A DNA stretch of 64,000 bases from DASSUW01 sp963730535 (GTDB taxonomy: Bacteria; Actinomycetota; Thermoleophilia; Solirubrobacterales; Solirubrobacteraceae): positions 124,001 through 188,000 of the forward strand of contig CAVSRU010000011.1 in assembly GCA_963730535.1 (NCBI GenBank). Direction: 5' to 3'. The position numbers and the translations under genes were made by a program. Positions within the stretch are counted from its first letter, which is position 1, and every line of letters begins with the position of its first letter. Below the pieces are notes generated by a model that made no database searches, was not told the origin of the DNA, and saw only the letters and a program-made list of their open reading frames with translations. Positions 1 through 7,443 of the stretch are shown piece after piece.

Positions 1-373
1 CCTGCCCGTACGCGCCGACGTTCTGGATCGGCGTGGCCCCGACCGAGCCGGGGATGCCGGACAGGCACTCGAAGCCCTGGAGGCCCTCCGCGACCGTCAG
101 CGCCACGAGGTCGTCCCACGACTCGCCGGCGGCGACGACGAGCCGGGTGGCGCCGCCCGCGGCAGCGGCACGCTCCACACCGCGCGTCGCGACGCGAACG
201 ACGGTCCCCGGCACGCCCTCGTCGGCCACGACCACGTTCGAGCCGCCGGCGAGGACGAGCGCGACCGGGTCGGAGCCGCGGACGGCGGCGATGACCTCGT
301 CGTCGGTGCGCGCTTCCACGAGCCGCCCGGCGGGACCGCCGAGCCGCAGCGTGGTCAGCTCGGCGAGTTCCAC
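1..373 (-). CDS. murB: UDP-N-acetylenolpyruvoylglucosamine reductase (MurB), N-terminal part, cut by window edge
   Basis: MurB reduces UDP-GlcNAc-enolpyruvate to UDP-MurNAc in cytoplasmic peptidoglycan precursor synthesis, using FAD and NADPH. The minus-strand frame reads an N-terminal TTLRLGGPA segment, then an FAD-binding stretch with LAGGSNVVV, and near the window edge LSGIPGSVGATPIQNVGAYG, the MurB signature. About 124 residues are visible; the C-terminal half lies outside the window. The chosen start is the GTG at 371-373, which overlaps the end of the upstream HMG-CoA lyase gene by 19 bases, so the two are probably co-transcribed and translationally coupled. Family assignment is secure; the exact start is less so. 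Confidence 0.88.
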   Translation of the reverse strand, partial: MELAELTTLRLGGPAGRLVEARTDDEVIAAVRGSDPVALVLAGGSNVVVADEGVPGTVVRVATRGVERAAAAGGATRLVVAAGESWDDLVALTVAEGLQGFECLSGIPGSVGATPIQNVGAYGQ

Positions 374-1266
374 ACCACCGGTCCGGCCGTGAGCACGTGC
401 GAGCCGAGCGGCCGGCCGAGCACCTCCTGCGCCGCGCGCGCGGCCTCCAGCACGGCCTCCAGCGACACGCCGGTCTCGACACCCATCTCGTGCAGCATCG
501 ACACGAGGTCCTCGGTCGCGATGTTGCCGGTCGCGCCGCGCGGCACCGGGCAGCCGCCGAGCTCGCCGAAGCTCGACTCGAAGCTGCGCACGCCCGCGTC
601 GAGCGCGGCGAGGACGTTGGCCAGACCCTGCCCGCGCGTGTTGTGGAAGTGCGCGGTCAGCTCGACCTCGTCGCCCAGCGCCGAGCGTACGGCCGGGAAG
701 AACTCGCGCACCTGCGCCGGGTTGGCCATCCCGGTCGTGTCTCCGAAGCCGACCTCCTGGGCGCCGGCGTCGCGCAGCGCGCGGGCGATCTCGATCACCC
801 GCTCGACCGGCACGTGCCCCTCGTAGGGACACCCGAACGCGACCGAGATCACGCCCTCGCAGCGCAGTCCCTCCTCGCGCGCCCGGCCCAGCACGCGCTC
901 GAGCCCGGCCAGCGACTCGGCGATCGACCGGTTCACGTTCGCGCGGTTGTGGGACTCGGTGGCGGACAGGAAGACGTTGACCTCGTGGAACCGCTCCCGC
1001 TGGCGCAGCGCGTTCTCCAGCCCGCGCTCGTTCGGGATCAGCACGGAGAGCGACACGTCGTCCGGCACGTCGATGCGCGACAGCACCTCGGCCCCGTCCG
1101 CCAGCTGCGGGATCACGTCGGGCCGCACGAAGCTCGTGACCTCGAGTCGCTTCAGCCCCGAGGCCGCCAGCAGCTCGATCAGCCGCACCTTCTCGTCGGT
1201 CGGCACCACCTCGGGCTCGTTCTGGAACCCGTCCCGGGGACCGACCTCGCGGATCGCGACACGCAC
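355..1266 (-). CDS. Hydroxymethylglutaryl-CoA lyase family protein
   Basis: This TIM-barrel lyase is predicted to cleave HMG-CoA to acetoacetate and acetyl-CoA, a late step of leucine breakdown. The 303-residue length is normal. Visible signatures are EVGPRDGFQNE (residues 7-17, catalytic Arg and metal Asp), GCPYEGHV (145-152), the metal ligands in HFHN (206-209) and the catalytic loop GGCPVPRGATGN with Cys239. The start is GTG at 1264-1266, with no Shine-Dalgarno. It overlaps murB downstream, an unusual pairing of catabolism with wall synthesis. Other HMGL-like lyases acting on related hydroxyacyl-CoAs cannot be excluded. Confidence 0.85.
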   Translation of the reverse strand: MRVAIREVGPRDGFQNEPEVVPTDEKVRLIELLAASGLKRLEVTSFVRPDVIPQLADGAEVLSRIDVPDDVSLSVLIPNERGLENALRQRERFHEVNVFLSATESHNRANVNRSIAESLAGLERVLGRAREEGLRCEGVISVAFGCPYEGHVPVERVIEIARALRDAGAQEVGFGDTTGMANPAQVREFFPAVRSALGDEVELTAHFHNTRGQGLANVLAALDAGVRSFESSFGELGGCPVPRGATGNIATEDLVSMLHEMGVETGVSLEAVLEAARAAQEVLGRPLGSHVLTAGPVVWNSPS

Positions 1267-1444
1267 GCGGAGGATCTTAGGATCAGGCCGGATCCATCGA
1301 TCATCGTGGATGAATCAGCGTCGTAGGCCCGGTCAGGCGTCGATCGGCCGAGCATCGACGTGGCGGGTCACTTGGGTGCTCGGCCGATTGCCGAATGGCC
1401 GTGCATACGGCGTTGATTCGCCGCGAGAGTCGATGGATGCGGCC

Positions 1445-2194
1445 TCAGGCCATCGAGAGGCCGCCGGAGACGTTGAGCGTCTGGCCGGTGACATACGAGG
1501 CGTCGTCGGAGGCCAGGAAGGCGATCGCCGCCGCCACCTCCTCCGGCTGCCCGATCCGGCGCATGCTCGTGGCGGCGATCATCCCCTGCATGAGCCGCTC
1601 GCCGATCTCGCCGAGCTGCTCGGGGGCGGCGGTGAGGAGCGGCGTCTCGATCGGCCCGGGCGCGACGGCGTTGACCCGCACGCCGAGCCGCGAGGACTCG
1701 CGCGCCACCGCGCGCGTGAAACCGATCACCCCCGCCTTGGCCGCCGAGTAGACCGCCGAGCCCTGCGAGCCGACGCGGCCCGCCTCGGACGCGACGTTGA
1801 CGATCGCGCCCGCGCCCCGGCGCTGCATCCCCTCCAGCGCCGCGTGGGTTACGGCGATCGTGCCCCGCAGGTTGACCCCCAAGACGTGGTCCCACAGCCC
1901 CTCGTCGGTGTGGACGAAGAACGCGAACCGGTCGGTGCCGGCGTTGTTGACGAGCACGTCGAGCGGGCCGAGCGCCTCCTCGGCCGCTGCCACCCCGGCC
2001 CGGGCGGAGGCGGCGTCGGCGACGTCCATGAGCACCGCGAGGCCGTCGATCTCGCCCGCCACGTCGCGCGCGCCGGGCTCGTCGATGTCGGCCACGACGA
2101 CCCGCGCGCCCTCGGCCGCGAGCCGCCGGGCGGTCGCCGCGCCGATCCCCGAGGCGCCCCCGGTGACGAGCGCGATCCGACCCTCCAGCCGCAT
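1445..2194 (-). CDS. SDR-family NAD(P)-dependent dehydrogenase (3-hydroxyacyl-CoA/BadH-like)
   Basis: A 249-residue classical short-chain dehydrogenase. Residues 11-18 are TGGASGIG (nucleotide binding), 83-86 NNAG, and the catalytic set is Asn108, Ser136, Tyr149 and Lys153 (YSAAK). Asp37 after the second strand (VVADID) suggests NAD preference. The NNAGTDRF stretch resembles 2-hydroxycyclohexanecarboxyl-CoA dehydrogenases (BadH type), but the substrate cannot be read from sequence. ATG 2194 is eight bases after a TATACG hexamer shared with the divergent F420 reductase gene, implying a leaderless transcript and possible co-regulation with it. Confidence 0.85.
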   Translation of the reverse strand: MRLEGRIALVTGGASGIGAATARRLAAEGARVVVADIDEPGARDVAGEIDGLAVLMDVADAASARAGVAAAEEALGPLDVLVNNAGTDRFAFFVHTDEGLWDHVLGVNLRGTIAVTHAALEGMQRRGAGAIVNVASEAGRVGSQGSAVYSAAKAGVIGFTRAVARESSRLGVRVNAVAPGPIETPLLTAAPEQLGEIGERLMQGMIAATSMRRIGQPEEVAAAIAFLASDDASYVTGQTLNVSGGLSMA

Positions 2195-2202
2195 CGCGGC
2201 AG

Positions 2203-2212
2203 CGTATAGGGT
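2203..2212. promoter_or_regulatory. Symmetric divergent -10 block between SDR gene and npdG
   Basis: CGTATAGGGT contains TATACG on the minus strand and TAGGGT on the plus strand, sharing the central TA. The minus hexamer is 8 bases from ATG 2194 and the plus hexamer 9 bases from ATG 2222, so both messages would be leaderless. Inferred from spacing; no -35 box was identified. Confidence 0.5.
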
Positions 2213-2221
2213 GCTCCGCCG

Positions 2222-2905
2222 ATGCCGGACGAGCAGGTCACCGTGATCGGCGGGACGGGCGCCCTGGGTTCGGGGCTCGCCCTGCGGCTGGCCGCGGCCG
2301 GCGTCACGGTCGTGATCGGATCCCGCGACGCCGAGCGGGCGCACGAGGCGGCCGCCTGGGTGCGCGAGCGCGCTCCCGAGGCGGACGTGCGGGGCCTCGC
2401 GAACGCCGAGGCCGCCGCCGCCAGCGAGGTCGTGTTCCTCTGCGTCCCGTTCCGCAACCAGTCCGAGACGCTGACGAACCTCAAGGAGCACCTGCGCGAG
2501 GGACAGCTGCTCGTCGACGCTACGGTCCCGCTCGCCGCCGCCGTCTCCGGCAAGGCGACGCGCGTGCTCGGCGTCTGGCAGGGGTCGGCGGCCCAGCAGG
2601 CGGCCGAGATGGCGCCGGACGGCGTCAACGTGGTCGCCGCGCTGCACACCGTCAACGCCCCCGGCCTGAAGGACCTCGACCACGAGCTGGGCGAGGACGT
2701 GCTCGTCTGCGGCGACCGCCGGGCCGACAAGGCGCGGGCGGCGGCGCTGATCGAGCTGATCCCCGGGCTGCGCTGCGTCGACGGCGGGCGGCTGGAGATG
2801 GCCCGCATCGCCGAGTCGCTGACCGCGCTGCTGATCGGGGTCAACGCGCGCTACAAGACCCACGCGGGCGTGCGCCTCACGGATCTCGGCAAGCGCCCGT
2901 GGTAG
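2222..2905 (+). CDS. npdG: NADPH-dependent F420 reductase
   Basis: Transfers hydride between NADPH and coenzyme F420, coupling the F420 pool to the cell's NADP pool. The 227-residue protein opens with the dinucleotide motif VIGGTGALGSGLALR, followed by the NADP-phosphate contact region SRDAERA, and later FLCVPF and the LHTVNAP region typical of Fno/NpdG enzymes. It is the first gene of a run npdG-cofD-cofC-cofE with overlaps or tiny gaps, so supply and use of F420 are transcribed together. A TAGGGT hexamer nine bases before ATG suggests a leaderless message. Confidence 0.9.
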   Translation: MPDEQVTVIGGTGALGSGLALRLAAAGVTVVIGSRDAERAHEAAAWVRERAPEADVRGLANAEAAAASEVVFLCVPFRNQSETLTNLKEHLREGQLLVDATVPLAAAVSGKATRVLGVWQGSAAQQAAEMAPDGVNVVAALHTVNAPGLKDLDHELGEDVLVCGDRRADKARAAALIELIPGLRCVDGGRLEMARIAESLTALLIGVNARYKTHAGVRLTDLGKRPW

Positions 2906-3801
2906 TCCTCCTCGCCGGCGGCACCGGCGGGGCGAAGCTGGCGCGCGGGATGCTCGACGAGGTCGGCTCCGACCTCACCGTGATCGCCAACACCGGCGAC
3001 GACGTGGAGATCTACAACGCGTACGTCTCCCCCGACCCCGACCTCGTCACCTTCTGGCTGGCCGACCGCATCGACGAGCGCGGCTGGGGCCTCGAGGGCG
3101 ACACGTTCAACGTCATGGCCGGTCTCAAGGAGCTGGGCGAGGACGTCTGGTTCAACCTCGGCGACCGCGACCTCGCGCTCTGCCTGCGCCGGGCCGCGCG
3201 GCTCGCCGAGGGCGCCCGGCTCACGGCGGCGATCGACGAGGCGCGCCGCGCCCTCGGGGTGGCGGCGCGCGTGCTGCCGATGTGCGACGAGCCCGTCCGC
3301 ACCCACGTCGGCGCGCGCGGGCGCCGGTTCGCCTTCCAGGAGTTCATGATCCGCGAACGCGCCGCGGGGCCGGTCGAGGACGTCGAGCTGCACGGGATCG
3401 AGGCCGCGCGGCCGACGCCCGAGGTGCTCGAGGCGATCGCCGCCGCCGACGCCCTCGTCATCGGCCCGTCGAACCCGGTGATCTCGATCGGGCCGATCCT
3501 CGCCGTCCCGGGGCTCGCGACCGCGCTGGAGCACGCGGCTGCGCCGGTCGTCGCCGTCTCCCCGCTCGTGCGCGGCGCGGTCCTCAAGGGCCCGACCGAC
3601 GTGTTCATGGAGTGGGCCGGCCGGCCGCTCTCGTCCGCCGGGATCGCCGCCCACTACGCGGGGCTGCTCGACGGACTGGTGGCCGACGAGCGCGCCGACG
3701 AGGTGCCGACGCTGGTCACCGACGTGGAGATGGCGGACGCCGCCGGCCGCCGGCGCGTCGCCCGCGAGGTGCTCGACTTCGCCGCCGCCCTCACTGGTTA
3801 G
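2899..3801 (+). CDS. cofD: 2-phospho-L-lactate (or phosphoenolpyruvate) transferase, F420 biosynthesis
   Basis: CofD/FbiA transfers a phospholactate or phosphoenolpyruvate moiety from its GDP-activated form onto Fo, giving F420-0 or dehydro-F420-0. The 300-residue protein has the N-terminal LAGGTGGAKLARGM motif, ANTGDD, the FNLGDRDL segment, and the conserved GPSNPVISIGPIL stretch near residue 195. The start is GTG 2899, overlapping the npdG stop by seven bases. In actinobacteria this gene is usually called fbiA and works on the phosphoenolpyruvate-derived intermediate; the sequence alone does not decide that. Confidence 0.93.
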   Translation: MVVLLAGGTGGAKLARGMLDEVGSDLTVIANTGDDVEIYNAYVSPDPDLVTFWLADRIDERGWGLEGDTFNVMAGLKELGEDVWFNLGDRDLALCLRRAARLAEGARLTAAIDEARRALGVAARVLPMCDEPVRTHVGARGRRFAFQEFMIRERAAGPVEDVELHGIEAARPTPEVLEAIAAADALVIGPSNPVISIGPILAVPGLATALEHAAAPVVAVSPLVRGAVLKGPTDVFMEWAGRPLSSAGIAAHYAGLLDGLVADERADEVPTLVTDVEMADAAGRRRVAREVLDFAAALTG

Positions 3802-3810
3802 GCTTTGCCG

Positions 3811-4455
3811 GTGCGCACGGCCGCCGTCCTGCCGATCAAGTCGTTCTCGCGCGCGAAGTCGCGCCTCGGCGAGGGGCTCGACCGCGGGGAGCTGGCCGCG
3901 GCGATGACGGCCGACGTGCTGAGCGCGCTGACGGCGACCCGCGCTCTCTCCGACGTGATCGTCGTGACCGCGGAGCCGCTCGTCCCCGATGCGGGCACGA
4001 TCGTCATCTCCGACCCGGACGAGGCGGGGCAGTCCGCCGCCGCCCAGCGCGGGATCGACGCAGCCGTCGAGCGCGGGGCCGAGCGCGTGCTGCTCGTGCC
4101 GGGTGACTGCCCGGCCCTCGATCCCGACGAGCTCGGCGCGCTGCTCGACGGTCGATGCGAGCCGCCGCAGGTGACGGTCGTCCCCGACCGGCACGGAAGC
4201 GGGACGAACGCGCTGCTGCTCGCGCCCCCCGGCGCCGTCGCCCCGTCGTTCGGGGCGGGCTCGATGGCCAGGCACGCCGCGCGTGCCCGTGCCGCCGGCG
4301 CGACCGTCAAGGTCCGCGCGCTGCCGTCCCTGGGACTCGACGTCGACACTCCCGGCGACCTCGCCGCGCTGCGCGCCGCGCTCGACGCCCGCCGTGAGCT
4401 CGCGCCCCGCACGCGCGCGCTGCTCGACCGGCTCGTGCCCGCCGGCGTCAGTTGA
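3811..4455 (+). CDS. cofC: 2-phospho-L-lactate/phosphoenolpyruvate guanylyltransferase
   Basis: CofC/FbiD activates phospholactate or phosphoenolpyruvate with GTP to make the donor for CofD. It is a MobA-like nucleotidyltransferase of about 214 residues with VLPIKSFSRAKSRL at the N-terminus, the QSAAAQRGID segment, LLVPGDCPAL (metal-binding Asp) and GSGTNALLL; GLDVDTPGDL lies near the C-terminus. An in-frame TTG at 3805 is an alternative start. GTG 3811 is preferred because the protein then begins as relatives do and a TAGGCT hexamer lies six bases upstream. It sits between cofD and cofE. Confidence 0.9.
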   Translation: MRTAAVLPIKSFSRAKSRLGEGLDRGELAAAMTADVLSALTATRALSDVIVVTAEPLVPDAGTIVISDPDEAGQSAAAQRGIDAAVERGAERVLLVPGDCPALDPDELGALLDGRCEPPQVTVVPDRHGSGTNALLLAPPGAVAPSFGAGSMARHAARARAAGATVKVRALPSLGLDVDTPGDLAALRAALDARRELAPRTRALLDRLVPAGVS

Positions 4456-5186
4456 GGATCGAGGCGCTCCCCGGCCTGCCCGAGGTCCGGCCGGGCGACG
4501 ACCTCGCGACGCTCCTCGCTGCGGCCGCCGCCCACCTCGAGGGTGGCCTGCGGCCGGACGACGTGCTGGCGGTCGCGCACAAGGTCGTGTCCAAGGCCGA
4601 GGGCCGGATCGTCGACCTCGCGACCGTCGAGCCGGACGAGCGCGCCCGCCGCCTCGCCGCCGAGCACGGCAAGGACCCGCGCCACATGCAGGTGGTGCTC
4701 GACGAGTCGGAGGAGATCCTGCGCGCCGACCGCGGGCGCTTCATCTGCCGCACCCGGCACGGCTTCGTGTGCGCCAACGCGGGTGTCGACGCCTCCAACG
4801 CCGGCGCGCCCGACCGGCTCGTGCTCCTCCCCGACGACCCGGACGCCTCGGCGCGCGCGCTGCGCGCCCGGCTCGGCTGCGCGGTCGTGATCACCGACTC
4901 CTTCGGGCGCGCCTGGCGCACCGGCCAGGCCGAGGTCGCGATCGGCGCCGCCGGCCTGGCGCCGCTCGACGACCGCCGCGGGCTCCCCGACGGCGCCGGC
5001 CGACCGCTGACGGCGACGGTGATCGCCGTCGCCGACCAGGCCGCGGCCGCGGCCGACCTCGTCCGCGGCAAGGCGACGCGGGAACCCGCGGTGAGGATCC
5101 GCGGGCTCGCCCGCCACGTGACGCCCGGCGACGGACCGGGCGGCGCCGCGCTCATCCGCGCGGCCGAGAACGACCTCTTCCGCTAG
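4452..5186 (+). CDS. cofE: Coenzyme F420-0:L-glutamate ligase
   Basis: CofE adds L-glutamate residues to F420-0 with GTP. The 244-residue protein matches the stand-alone ligase, without the C-terminal FMN-binding domain found in mycobacterial FbiB; no such domain follows. Family features are the N-terminal GDDLATLL, the AHKVVSKAEGRI segment, FICRTRHGFVCANAGVDASN, and VVITDSFGRAWRTGQ. The start is TTG 4452, overlapping the cofC stop as TTGA. Because the FMN domain is missing, dehydro-F420-0 reduction, if the PEP route is used, needs a protein encoded elsewhere. Confidence 0.92.
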   Translation: MRIEALPGLPEVRPGDDLATLLAAAAAHLEGGLRPDDVLAVAHKVVSKAEGRIVDLATVEPDERARRLAAEHGKDPRHMQVVLDESEEILRADRGRFICRTRHGFVCANAGVDASNAGAPDRLVLLPDDPDASARALRARLGCAVVITDSFGRAWRTGQAEVAIGAAGLAPLDDRRGLPDGAGRPLTATVIAVADQAAAAADLVRGKATREPAVRIRGLARHVTPGDGPGGAALIRAAENDLFR

Positions 5187-5191
5187 GGGGT

Positions 5192-5232
5192 GCCCAACGG
5201 GACATCGCTCCACACGGAATGATCCGTTGGGC
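5192..5232. terminator. Bidirectional terminator-like hairpin between cofE and the HxlR gene
   Basis: A perfect 9-base inverted repeat, GCCCAACGG (5192-5200) and CCGTTGGGC (5224-5232), lies in the 60-base gap between two convergent genes. The loop is 23 bases and no T-run follows, so it is called a terminator from position and symmetry only. Confidence 0.5.
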
Positions 5233-5246
5233 GGGGCCCCCTCCGT

Positions 5247-5663
5247 TTACGCGGCGCGGCGAGCGGCCGCTCGAGCCTCGAAGCGGTCTCGCGCCTCCTC
5301 CACGCGCTTGCCGTGGGTCAGCGACCACGCACCCAGTGCCTTCAGCGGCGGGGCCATCGTCGCACCGAGCGGCGTCAGCGCATACTCCACGCGCGGCGGC
5401 ACCTCGGCGTGCACGCGGCGGGCGACGAGCCCGTCGCGCTCCATGCCGCGCAGGGTCTGCGTCAGGACCTTCTCGGAGATCGGTTGCAGGTCCTCGAGCA
5501 GCTCGTGGTACCGGCGGGTGCCGTCCCCGAGCGCGAGCAGGATGTCAACCGACCACTTCGAGCTCAGCAGGCAGATCGAGTCGCGGATCAGGCGCGCCGA
5601 GCGAGTGCGCTCGGCAAGCCGGCGCTCGTGAGCGTCGGGTACGGCTACGGGATGGGCCGCCAT
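5247..5663 (-). CDS. HxlR-family winged-helix transcriptional regulator
   Basis: A 138-residue DNA-binding protein with the HxlR core: SKWSVDILLALGDG, YHELLEDLQPISEKVLTQTLRGMERDGLV and the wing EVPPRVEYALTPLG. These regulators bind as dimers and often respond to aldehydes, quinones or redox stress. ATG 5663 is chosen over an upstream TTG (5681) because AGGAGG lies just before it, although with only three bases of spacing. It converges with the F420 run and has no obvious target gene. Ligand unknown. Confidence 0.85.
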   Translation of the reverse strand: MAAHPVAVPDAHERRLAERTRSARLIRDSICLLSSKWSVDILLALGDGTRRYHELLEDLQPISEKVLTQTLRGMERDGLVARRVHAEVPPRVEYALTPLGATMAPPLKALGAWSLTHGKRVEEARDRFEARAAARRAA

Positions 5664-5748
5664 CAGCCTCCTCTCGTGCAACGGTGCATAGGGTGCGTCG
5701 CCGCTGTCGCGGTTCGTTGACGCTCATCATGCCTCGCCCGTCCGTAAG

Positions 5749-5773
5749 GCGTCTTAAGGGACTGCGAAGACGC
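5749..5773 (-). terminator. Hairpin downstream of the fbiC-phosphatase operon
   Basis: GCGTCTT (5749-5755) pairs with AAGACGC (5767-5773) around an 11-base loop, two bases beyond the stop of the PhoD-like gene on the minus strand. No T-run follows, so it is a weak candidate terminator. Confidence 0.35.
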
Positions 5774-5775
5774 GA

Positions 5776-7443
5776 TTAGGCGAGCGCGTGCTCATCGCTC
5801 ACCTCGAGCACCGGATGCTCCGGCCCCTTGTCGGACGGAAGCGAGCGCTCGAGGCGCGCGATCGCGCGCGGGCCGTCGAGCAACAGCGTGCCGACCTGGT
5901 TGTCGAACCGCGGGTCGCCGTCCTGGAAGCGCCAGCGCACGGAGGGGCGCGGCACGCCCGCGGCGCCCGCGAGCGCCCGGCCGATCGCCGCGCCCGCGCG
6001 GGTGAACCCGAAGCGCACGCCGCGGCGCTCGTTGCGGTTGAGCGGGTTGCGGAACGGCGAGCACGTGGCCTGCCAGACCGCCGAGCGAACGTCGGTCCCG
6101 CTCGGGAACCCGACCTCGGCCAGGTAGGCGTGGTGCACGTCGCCGGAGAGGACGACGATGCTGGCCGGCGCCTCGCCGCGCGCGCCGGCGCCGACGTCGC
6201 GCAGGAGCTCGCACATGGCGTCGAACGACGCACGGAAGGCCGGCCAGTGCTCGAGGTCGGCGCCCTGCCGGATCTTCTCCCCCACCCGGGAGGCGAGACG
6301 GCCCCAGGCGCCGTCGCACACCGCCTCGTTCCACGCCTCCAGGTAGTGCAGCGCGGGGGCCATGATGAGCGGGAGCGACGTGCCGATGAGCAGGTGCTCG
6401 ACGCCGCCGGTCGCGTGCTCGACGATCCATGCCCACTCATCCGCGTCGACCATGCCGCGCCGGCCCGGTTCGAGCACCCGGCCCGCGCGCGAGTCCACCA
6501 TCACGATCCGCGTGCGCCCGATGTCGCGGCAGTAGCTCCAGCGCACGCCCTCGATCTCGCGATCGGACTTGAACGCGTAGTCGGCGAGGATCGCGCTCGC
6601 GTCCTCGCTCTCGCGCACCCGCGCGTAGATGTCCTCCTCCTCGAGCGCGTCCGGATGCAGGTTGCCCCAGTGCTGGTAGAGCACGTAGGCCATGAAGGCG
6701 CCGGTCACGCGCCGGTCCCACCATGACGTCGCGCGCATGGTGGCGACCCACTCGGCCGACGTGTTCCAGTCGTCGATGACGTCGTGGTCGTCGAAGATCA
6801 TCGCCGAGGGGACGGTGGAGAGCAGCCAGCGGATCGGGGGGTCGCTCCACGCCTCGCGGTAGAGGTACGTGTACTCCTCGAAGTCGGCGATCGTCTCCCA
6901 CGGCGGCTCGCTGGTGTCGCGGCGGGAGCGGATCAGCTCGAGCGTGTGGGGGGACACCTCGTCGGCGTAGACCTGGTCGCCGAGCAGGAGCACGGTGTGC
7001 GGCCAGCCGTCGGGGTCGGAGTCCGCCATCCGCAGGGCGACGGCGCGCAGGGCGTCGACCTCCCGGCCGCGCTCGTCCTCGTCCGGCTTGAGCGCCCACG
7101 GCGGCTCGTGCGGATACGCCGTCCGGCACGACCCGAACACCACGCGCGCCGGCCCGTCGGCGGCATGGGTGCGCAGGCGGCTGTCCGGGAACGGGCTGTC
7201 CGGCTCCGGCCACACGGGCTCGCCGTCGAGCGCGACCGCGTACGGCGTCGCCGCGTCCTCTTCGAGCCCGCGCACGCGCACGATCGCGTAGTGGTGGCCG
7301 TGGACGCAGAACGTGCGCTGGCGCACCGGGTCGATGCCCTCCGCTCGCACCTCGACCTCGCAGGCGGCGTCGGTCTCCACCCACACCGTCGCCTCCGAGG
7401 TCCCTGCCCACCGGTTCATGGGCCCGAGGACGAGGCCGGCCAT
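5776..7443 (-). CDS. PhoD-like phosphatase/phosphodiesterase
   Basis: A 555-residue metallophosphatase of the alkaline phosphatase D superfamily. An N-terminal beta domain precedes FGSCRTAYPHE, then the metal-binding LLLGDQVYADE, MIFDDHDVIDDWN and, near residue 450, VVLSGDVHHAYL. There is no signal peptide, unlike exported PhoD, so a cytoplasmic substrate is likely. ATG 7443 overlaps the fbiC stop by one base (TGATG), so the two are translationally coupled. That invites the idea of a role in F420 or Fo metabolism, but no family knowledge proves it. Confidence 0.82.
   Translation of the reverse strand: MAGLVLGPMNRWAGTSEATVWVETDAACEVEVRAEGIDPVRQRTFCVHGHHYAIVRVRGLEEDAATPYAVALDGEPVWPEPDSPFPDSRLRTHAADGPARVVFGSCRTAYPHEPPWALKPDEDERGREVDALRAVALRMADSDPDGWPHTVLLLGDQVYADEVSPHTLELIRSRRDTSEPPWETIADFEEYTYLYREAWSDPPIRWLLSTVPSAMIFDDHDVIDDWNTSAEWVATMRATSWWDRRVTGAFMAYVLYQHWGNLHPDALEEEDIYARVRESEDASAILADYAFKSDREIEGVRWSYCRDIGRTRIVMVDSRAGRVLEPGRRGMVDADEWAWIVEHATGGVEHLLIGTSLPLIMAPALHYLEAWNEAVCDGAWGRLASRVGEKIRQGADLEHWPAFRASFDAMCELLRDVGAGARGEAPASIVVLSGDVHHAYLAEVGFPSGTDVRSAVWQATCSPFRNPLNRNERRGVRFGFTRAGAAIGRALAGAAGVPRPSVRWRFQDGDPRFDNQVGTLLLDGPRAIARLERSLPSDKGPEHPVLEVSDEHALA

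Noticed and set aside
33..392. Plus-strand 119-residue frame at the window start
   Set aside because: Ser/Thr/Ala/Pro-rich shadow of murB, which has clear family motifs on the minus strand.
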